DNA of 64,000 nucleotides, from contig NZ_JALIFO010000015.1 of NCBI RefSeq assembly GCF_022867805.1, positions 124,001-188,000 of the forward strand, written 5' to 3'. Positions 59,365-64,000 of the stretch are shown piece after piece. Source of the stretch: Cuneatibacter sp. NSJ-177. Its GTDB lineage: Bacteria; Bacillota; Clostridia; Lachnospirales; Lachnospiraceae. A model generated the notes under the pieces. It was not told where the DNA came from. It saw only the letters and a list, made by a program, of their open reading frames with translations, and made no database searches. The position numbers and the translations under genes are program-made. The first letter of the stretch is position 1; the number at the start of each line of letters is the position of its first letter.

Positions 59365-59832
59365 ATGGATTTTTTTACGAATAAAGAGAGAGAGATTTTT
59401 CACACATCCACGATTCTGTACATGAGGAGAACCGGAGCATATGGCAAAGAGAATTATGTTCTCATGGAGAAATTCAAAGACTGGTTAAATACACACAATT
59501 TATATGATGACCATACGGCTATTCTGGCCATCCCCTTAGACAATCCCAATAGAACAGAACCCCAAAACTGCCGGTACGATGTCTGTATCACAGCCCCTGC
59601 CGGAACAGAAATCGGTTATGGCGACGTGAAACTCAGACAACTCGAAGGAGGGAAATATATGGTATTCCAAATCGAGCATACCGCGCAAGCCGTACAAAAG
59701 GCTTGGGAAACCTACTCCATTGAGCTGGAAAAAAGCAACGTTTTGCAGGACACATCAAGGCCCATGATCGAACGCTATGCCAAAAAGCTGGTGGATCATC
59801 ATTCCTGCGAATTATGTGTCCCGATTTTATGA
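59365..59832 (+). CDS. GyrI-like (SbmC) domain protein
   Basis: A 155-residue protein with the GyrI-like small-molecule-binding fold: VLMEKFKDWLNTHNLYDDHTAILAIPLDNP, CRYDVCITAPAG and GDVKLRQLEGGKYMVFQIEHTAQAVQKAWETYSIELEK. Free-standing members bind drugs or inhibit gyrase in E. coli (SbmC); in Firmicutes they are usually effector-binding halves of AraC/MerR regulators. No DNA-binding domain is present here. The ATG at 59365 has GGGAG 8 nt upstream; an ATG six codons earlier is possible. The region just upstream is clearly more AT-rich than its neighbours, which may indicate recent acquisition. Confidence 0.8.
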   Translation: MDFFTNKEREIFHTSTILYMRRTGAYGKENYVLMEKFKDWLNTHNLYDDHTAILAIPLDNPNRTEPQNCRYDVCITAPAGTEIGYGDVKLRQLEGGKYMVFQIEHTAQAVQKAWETYSIELEKSNVLQDTSRPMIERYAKKLVDHHSCELCVPIL

Positions 59833-59850
59833 TATAGAATCCCGATCTAT

Positions 59851-59889
59851 GAGAATGGCGCCGGAAATGAGCCGCCCCGCGCCATTCTC
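59851..59889. terminator. Hairpin after the GyrI-like gene
   Basis: A perfect 11-bp stem GAGAATGGCGC / GCGCCATTCTC (59851-59861, 59879-59889), 17-nt loop, with only a weak T run. It ends 3 nt before the -35 of the IclR promoter, so it could also be an operator. Confidence 0.5.
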
Positions 59890-59892
59890 ATA

Positions 59893-59922
59893 TTGACGCA
59901 TCCGGCGGCGGCGTGCTATGAT
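59893..59922 (+). promoter_or_regulatory. IclR-operon promoter
   Basis: TTGACG at 59893-59898, 18-nt spacer, TATGAT at 59917-59922, about 60 nt before the iclR-type ATG. Confidence 0.6.
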
Positions 59923-59982
59923 TCATAATGAAACGCAGTAAGACGAAACCGTTGTTTCAGAGCCATATACGCGGAGGATTTC

Positions 59983-60720
59983 ATGGGAGAAAACGAGTTG
60001 CACACCCGCTCGGTAGAACGAGCGATGGATATTTTAGAATGTTTTTTGGAAGAGGACGAGCTTTCTCTCAATGAAATTGCAAAAAAAACCAGCCTCTCCT
60101 CCGCCACCGTACTCCGCATTATCAATTCTCTCCAAAAAAGAGGATATGTCAGCCGGGATTTGGACACCAAACGATATTCCCTGGGGGGAACCTTCCAAAG
60201 CTTTATCCACCGCGTCGATTCCAAGAACGAAGGAATCAAAAAAGCGGCTAAACCAATCATGGAAGAACTGTATCAAGCCTACAACGAAAACGTCCGCCTC
60301 TTTGTTCTGGACGGAAAATTTTTGCTCTGCATGGAGCTCTACGAATCCACCCAGGACGTCCGCCAGGTCATCCATATCGGAGACCGGCGGCGTCTGAACC
60401 TCAGCGCCACCGGGCGGCTTTTTCTCGCTCACATGAGCCCCAAGCAGAGAGACCAGCTGGCTCCCGATTTAGAAATCGACGCCGGTTCTCTCGACGAGAT
60501 CCGCTCCGACGGATATGCTCTCAGCACCGACAGCAATGAATCCGGAATTATCGCCATTTCGGCTCCGATTTTTAACCGGTCCGGAAAAATGGTTGCCGCC
60601 CTCTCCCTTTCCGGACCGGCCTTCCGATTGATCAATCGGGATATGACCGGAAAGATCAGAGAAACCGTGGCGGCCGCCAGGCAGATCACCGAAACCCTCA
60701 AAGAAAATCAAATCCGATAA
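59983..60720 (+). CDS. IclR-family transcriptional regulator
   Basis: A 245-residue regulator: winged helix at residues ~5-65 (SLNEIAKKTSLSSATVLRIINSLQKRGYV) and an IclR effector domain (residues ~75-245, with ATGRLFLAHM and ISAPIFNRSGKMVAALSLSGPAFRL). IclR proteins commonly control aromatic and hydroaromatic acid use, for example quinate and shikimate. It is transcribed together with the type I dehydroquinase homologue 36 nt downstream and probably also controls the TRAP operon on the other strand. Confidence 0.93.
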   Translation: MGENELHTRSVERAMDILECFLEEDELSLNEIAKKTSLSSATVLRIINSLQKRGYVSRDLDTKRYSLGGTFQSFIHRVDSKNEGIKKAAKPIMEELYQAYNENVRLFVLDGKFLLCMELYESTQDVRQVIHIGDRRRLNLSATGRLFLAHMSPKQRDQLAPDLEIDAGSLDEIRSDGYALSTDSNESGIIAISAPIFNRSGKMVAALSLSGPAFRLINRDMTGKIRETVAAARQITETLKENQIR

Positions 60721-60755
60721 CGAAGACACAGGCGAACCGTCACAAGGAGAGACAA

Positions 60756-61505
60756 ATGAACGATGTGATCGTGCGGAACGTAAGACTAAACACCGATGAC
60801 CCGAAAATCTGCAACGCGATTATGGGGGTGACCAGGGAAGCCATTGTGGAGGAAGTCAAAATCCTCTCTGAGCTGGGGACCGATTTATTTGAATGGAGAG
60901 CCGACACCTATGAGCATTTTCCCGTAAAAGAGGAAATGCAAAAGACCATGGAAAAGCTGCGCCGTTCTGCCAAACAAAAGCCGGTTATCTTTTCTGTGAG
61001 AGGCGCTGCATCCGGCGGGACCCGCCTGCTTTCCGCAAAAGAACAGGCCACTGCCTGCCGTCTGGCCTTAGAGAGCGGCTGTATGGATTTGATCGAGGTG
61101 GAGCTTGCCTTCGGGGAGGAGCTCTTCGGCCCGCTGATCGCCGAGGCAAAAAAACGCGGGGTCAAGACGATTCTTTCCTATTATGATTATGAAAAGACAC
61201 CGGACCAGTGGGAAATCCTTGACGCGCTGTCCCGATGTGAAAGCTACGGCGCAGACCTCTCCAAGATCGCCGTGACGGCGAAGACCAAGCGGGATTTGCT
61301 GAGCCTCTGGTCCGGGATGGTGGAGAGGGAGGACCGGTCCGGCGTCCGCCCCCGCATCGTCGTGGCCATGGGCCCTCTGGGAAATGTCAGCCGGATCCTG
61401 CCCTCCTTCTTCGGCTCTGTATTGACCTATGCCAGCGGAATCACCACCTCCATGGAAGGTCAGATCAATGCCAATGATTTGCGGACCATTCTGTCCCTCA
61501 TTTAA
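60756..61505 (+). CDS. Type I 3-dehydroquinate dehydratase homologue with altered active site
   Basis: A 249-residue protein colinear with E. coli AroD. Glu46 (FEWRAD), Arg82 (SVRGAASGG), the Schiff-base Lys170 (LSKIAVTAK), Arg214 (GNVSRI) and Gln237 (EGQINANDLR) are all present. The catalytic His143, however, is Tyr: ILSYYDYEKTP stands where E. coli has MSNHDFHKTP. In the known mechanism His143 is the acid/base catalyst for imine chemistry and dehydration, so canonical activity is doubtful. It is cotranscribed with the IclR gene and converges on a type II homologue that also lacks key residues. It may act on a different cyclic hydroxy acid. Confidence 0.85.
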   Translation: MNDVIVRNVRLNTDDPKICNAIMGVTREAIVEEVKILSELGTDLFEWRADTYEHFPVKEEMQKTMEKLRRSAKQKPVIFSVRGAASGGTRLLSAKEQATACRLALESGCMDLIEVELAFGEELFGPLIAEAKKRGVKTILSYYDYEKTPDQWEILDALSRCESYGADLSKIAVTAKTKRDLLSLWSGMVEREDRSGVRPRIVVAMGPLGNVSRILPSFFGSVLTYASGITTSMEGQINANDLRTILSLI

Positions 61506-61516
61506 AGTGACTCCGC

Positions 61517-61954
61517 CTATTCCTTCCGGATCTCCGCCACCAGTATTCTCAGCCCATAAGAATACACCTTTACCCCGAACCCGGTCAGCAGCCCGGTGAC
61601 GGACGGAGCAATCACATTGGTGCGGTCGGCTCGTTTGTCCACATTGGAAATATGGATCTCCATCACTGGAATCATCAGTTTTGCCAGCGCCTCGGCAATC
61701 CCGGATCCGGTGTCCATCCAATCCGCCGGATTAAAGAGGATGCCTGCATAATGTTCTGCTTCCGCAGTCTCGATCCTGCGGATGACCTCCGTTTCCTCAT
61801 TGTTCTGATAAGAGTCCACCTCGACTCCCAAGGCGGCGGCGGTCTTTTCGACCAGTTGATCCAGATCATCCATCGTGACAGCGCCATGGACAGAGCCTTC
61901 TCCCTTTCCCATCTGATCGTGGTTGAGACCGTGGAGCATCAATATTTTTTCCAT
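61517..61954 (-). CDS. Type II 3-dehydroquinate dehydratase homologue lacking catalytic Arg and Tyr
   Basis: A 145-residue protein of the dodecameric type II dehydroquinase fold: EIHISNVDKRADRTNVIAPSVTGLLTGFGVKVYSYGLRIL is the conserved second half. In the first half the usual GPNLNLLGKREPEIYG is GLNHDQMGKGEGSVHG, so the catalytic Arg before E-P is Gly18 and the catalytic Tyr is His23. The lid loop is also changed. The fold and the anion-binding His-Ile-Ser-Asn remain. It is the last gene of the TRAP operon, 56 nt after dctM, and ends 11 nt from the convergent type I homologue. Confidence 0.8.
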   Translation of the reverse strand: MEKILMLHGLNHDQMGKGEGSVHGAVTMDDLDQLVEKTAAALGVEVDSYQNNEETEVIRRIETAEAEHYAGILFNPADWMDTGSGIAEALAKLMIPVMEIHISNVDKRADRTNVIAPSVTGLLTGFGVKVYSYGLRILVAEIRKE

Positions 61955-62009
61955 TTCTTTTTCCTCCTATCTTACAGCGGCATTCCGCCAATGAACCGAT
62001 CCGTCTTCC

Positions 62010-63311
62010 TCAAAGAAACATCGTACTGATGCCCGGAATATAGGTAATCAGCAAAAGAGCGAGGGTAAACACCCCGATCATCACAAACGCCTTTCTCCCG
62101 ATGGTCATCGGCGGGATCTTTGACAGACTGCTTGTGACAAACAGGTTGACGCCGAACGGCGGCGTTACACATCCGATCGCAAGGCATACCGTCATAATAA
62201 TGCCGAATTGCACCAGATTGACCCCAAGGCTTTTCATCGTCGGCAGCAGGATGGGAGCCATCACCACAATGGCAGGTGCCGTATCGATAAACATTCCCAG
62301 GATAAAAAATACAATCAGGACCACCAGCAGCACCAATGCCGTGCTGTGGAAAGAAGATGCAATAAATTCGCTGAGCCTTGCCGGCGCTTTCAGCATCACG
62401 AGTACCCGGCCGAAAGCCGTGGCCAAAGGCAAGATCAGGCAGATCGGCGCGAGTCCCCGGACGGAGACGGCAAACAGCTTCGGCAGATCCCGGATCCGGA
62501 TCGAACGGTAGACAAAAATCGATACGATCAGGGAATAAAAGACCGACGCGCAGGCCGCTTCCGTGGGAGTAAAAATCCCGGTATAAATGCCGCCCAGCAC
62601 AATGACCGGCGAGAGCAAGGCCCAAATCCCATCCAGCAGAACCCGCCCAAATCCACTTTTGTGCAGTCTTTGATAATTTTCCGCGAGCAGCTCTTTGTTC
62701 TCACACCGGCTGCGTTTGCAGTAGACCACGCAATAGACCATCAGCAATGCGCCCATCAGAAATCCCGGCAAAAATCCGGCGATGAACATATCTCCCAAGG
62801 ACACACCTGTGGTGGACGAGTACAGGACAAACGGAATGCTGGGAGGGATGATCACTCCCAAGCCCCCAGCCGTCGCAATCAGCGCCGCCACAAAGGTTTT
62901 CTCATACCCTAGCTTCACCAGCAAGGGAAAAGTCATGCCGCCGACCGCGGCCGCGGTTGCGGGCGCAGAGCCGGATATCGCCCCGTAAAACAGGCAGGTC
63001 ATCACGGCCGCGCAGGGCAGGCCTCCTGTTTTATTCCCGACAAAATAGGCGAATATATCATACAGCTTTTTTGCGATCTGGCCTTCGCTCATGATGTTCC
63101 CAGCCAGAATAAATAAAGGAATGGCGATCAGCGTCGTATTTTCCGCGCTTCCAAATATGCTGCGCACCAATGCCGAAAAGGTGGTCGCCCCCGCCATCCC
63201 CAGAAGGCTGGGGAGCAGCGCTCCCGCGGCCATCGCGATGACGACCGGGATTCCGCACAGCAGGCAGATGACAAACACCAGGAAGATCCATGCAACCAGA
63301 CTGACATCCAT
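62010..63311 (-). CDS. TRAP transporter large permease (DctM type)
   Basis: A 433-residue membrane protein of the DctM family with about 12 helices: LFVFVICLLCGIPVVIAMA, the signature FYGAISGSAPATAAAVGGMTFPLLVKLGY, and PPSIPFVLYSSTTGVSLGDMF. It is the sodium-coupled channel of a TRAP importer and works with the DctQ-like and DctP-like proteins encoded just upstream. The neighbouring dehydroquinase homologues and IclR regulator suggest a hydroaromatic or other cyclic hydroxy acid as substrate. Confidence 0.93.
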   Translation of the reverse strand: MDVSLVAWIFLVFVICLLCGIPVVIAMAAGALLPSLLGMAGATTFSALVRSIFGSAENTTLIAIPLFILAGNIMSEGQIAKKLYDIFAYFVGNKTGGLPCAAVMTCLFYGAISGSAPATAAAVGGMTFPLLVKLGYEKTFVAALIATAGGLGVIIPPSIPFVLYSSTTGVSLGDMFIAGFLPGFLMGALLMVYCVVYCKRSRCENKELLAENYQRLHKSGFGRVLLDGIWALLSPVIVLGGIYTGIFTPTEAACASVFYSLIVSIFVYRSIRIRDLPKLFAVSVRGLAPICLILPLATAFGRVLVMLKAPARLSEFIASSFHSTALVLLVVLIVFFILGMFIDTAPAIVVMAPILLPTMKSLGVNLVQFGIIMTVCLAIGCVTPPFGVNLFVTSSLSKIPPMTIGRKAFVMIGVFTLALLLITYIPGISTMFL

Positions 63312-63313
63312 CT

Positions 63314-63829
63314 TTACGCCCTCCTTTCCTTTGCTGCGCTCTCGTCAGGCTTTCGCTTTGCCAGAGCGCGCACGCTTAAAATCACCATCTGAACGCTTCG
63401 GGCCAAGCTGAAAAACATCCCGCAGGGAAGCGCAATATACACAATGTAGATGGGAATCCGCAAAGCCGGGGAAGACTGCGTGCTGTGGTAAACAGAATCA
63501 AAAATCCCAATCGAGACGGCGGCGCAGGCGCCGAAAAAAGCCAGATTGACCAGATGGGCGAAAACCTCCGCCGCCTGGCGTCCCTTTTCCGGCAAAAGAT
63601 CCACCACCGCCGTGACACGGAAATAGGATCCCGACCGGATGGTCAGACTGATGGAAAAGAAAGTAATCCAGATATAGCAGTACCGGCTGAACTCCTCCGG
63701 CCAGGACAAAGCCGCGTTGAATCCATAGCGCATCACAACCTGCAGCATCATGGCGGCGGACAGCAAAGCCAGCAGGCTCCCGCAGATCAGAATCTCCAGA
63801 TTGCGGTCCAGCCAACGCAAAATTTTCAT
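63314..63829 (-). CDS. TRAP transporter small permease (DctQ type)
   Basis: A 171-residue protein with four predicted helices and the DctQ pattern ALSWPEEFSRYCYIWITFFSISLTIRSGSYFRV. It binds the large permease and links it to the extracellular binding protein. It precedes the dctM-type gene by 2 nt. Confidence 0.9.
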   Translation of the reverse strand: MKILRWLDRNLEILICGSLLALLSAAMMLQVVMRYGFNAALSWPEEFSRYCYIWITFFSISLTIRSGSYFRVTAVVDLLPEKGRQAAEVFAHLVNLAFFGACAAVSIGIFDSVYHSTQSSPALRIPIYIVYIALPCGMFFSLARSVQMVILSVRALAKRKPDESAAKERRA

Positions 63830-63876
63830 ATCTCGGCCTCCGTTTTCTAAACTATTGCCCCATCATCCGCGGCAAC

Positions 63877-64000
63877 TTACTGTTTCGCCTGCTCAACCGC
63901 TGTGATCAGACTGTTGTACAGTTCTTCTCCCAGCTCGCTTTTCACCATCTCACGGACTTCCCCGCTCTTTTCTTTGAGGGCCTCCACCACCGCCTCGTCC
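63877..64000 (-). CDS. C-terminal end of a TRAP solute-binding protein (DctP type)
   Basis: The window edge cuts a minus-strand gene whose last 40 codons are visible, ending in EELYNSLITAVEQAKQ and a TAA at 63879-63877. Position in front of dctQ and dctM and the helical, glutamate-rich C-terminus fit a DctP-type extracellular binding protein. The start and most of the gene lie beyond the window. Confidence 0.75.
   Translation of the reverse strand, partial: DEAVVEALKEKSGEVREMVKSELGEELYNSLITAVEQAKQ

Overview
The window comes from a Gram-positive anaerobe-like genome, most probably a Clostridia member (Lachnospiraceae or Oscillospiraceae type). This is inferred from low-GC-Firmicutes style Shine-Dalgarno sites (AGGAGG/GGAGG), a short SerA-SerC-DUF1015 cluster, a PhnPP-type C-P lyase operon, a yjdF leader, DUF6323/DUF6179 neighbours, and a moderately high GC content by eye. 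No rRNA, tRNA, CRISPR array, transposase or integrase was recognised.

Layout. 1-8300: a gene tail and carbamate kinase, then a large SF1 helicase with a DUF2726 tail, a membrane-anchored XRE regulator, a NERD/zinc-ribbon protein and a second XRE regulator. 8299-11787: a PHP/EndoQ-like domain fused to a UvrD helicase, which shares a 58-nt promoter repeat with the NERD gene. 11879-21367: a five-gene operon (propeller/solute-binding lipoprotein, two sugar-type ABC permeases, an HlyD adaptor, a MacB-core-like membrane protein) facing a two-component system across helically phased CTCTA repeats. 21465-22636: a PadR operon of small genes, one of which is an internally deleted DUF3795 gene. 22793-26486: a URO-D-type methyltransferase and an SLC13-type anion carrier opposite a LysR regulator.

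26529-36666: a complete phosphonate operon, phnD-C-E-E-G-H-I-J-K-M-L plus a PHP phosphodiesterase standing in for phnP. 36967-41397: a divergent cyclophilin, kbl-tdh (threonine to glycine) and an orphan galactitol-type PTS EIIC. 41555-52406: a peptide ABC importer with two close paralogues of the M29/NicX metalloenzyme fold, an M20 peptidase and a PucR regulator. 52830-56154: serine biosynthesis (serC, serA, DUF1015). 56508-59161: DUF6179, DUF6323, yjdF with a structured leader whose anti-Shine-Dalgarno segment is fully complementary to the ribosome-binding site, and an unknown gene. 59365-64000: a GyrI-like protein, an IclR regulator, a type I dehydroquinase homologue, a type II dehydroquinase homologue and a TRAP transporter.

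The most unusual things seen are: (i) neighbouring type I and type II dehydroquinase homologues that both lack canonical catalytic residues (His143 is Tyr in one; the Arg/Tyr pair is Gly/His in the other); (ii) the propeller-SBP/ABC/HlyD/MacB-like operon without any ATPase, controlled by phased repeats; (iii) the EndoQ-UvrD fusion sharing a promoter repeat with a NERD gene; (iv) a four-cysteine zinc-ribbon-like insertion in PhnK.
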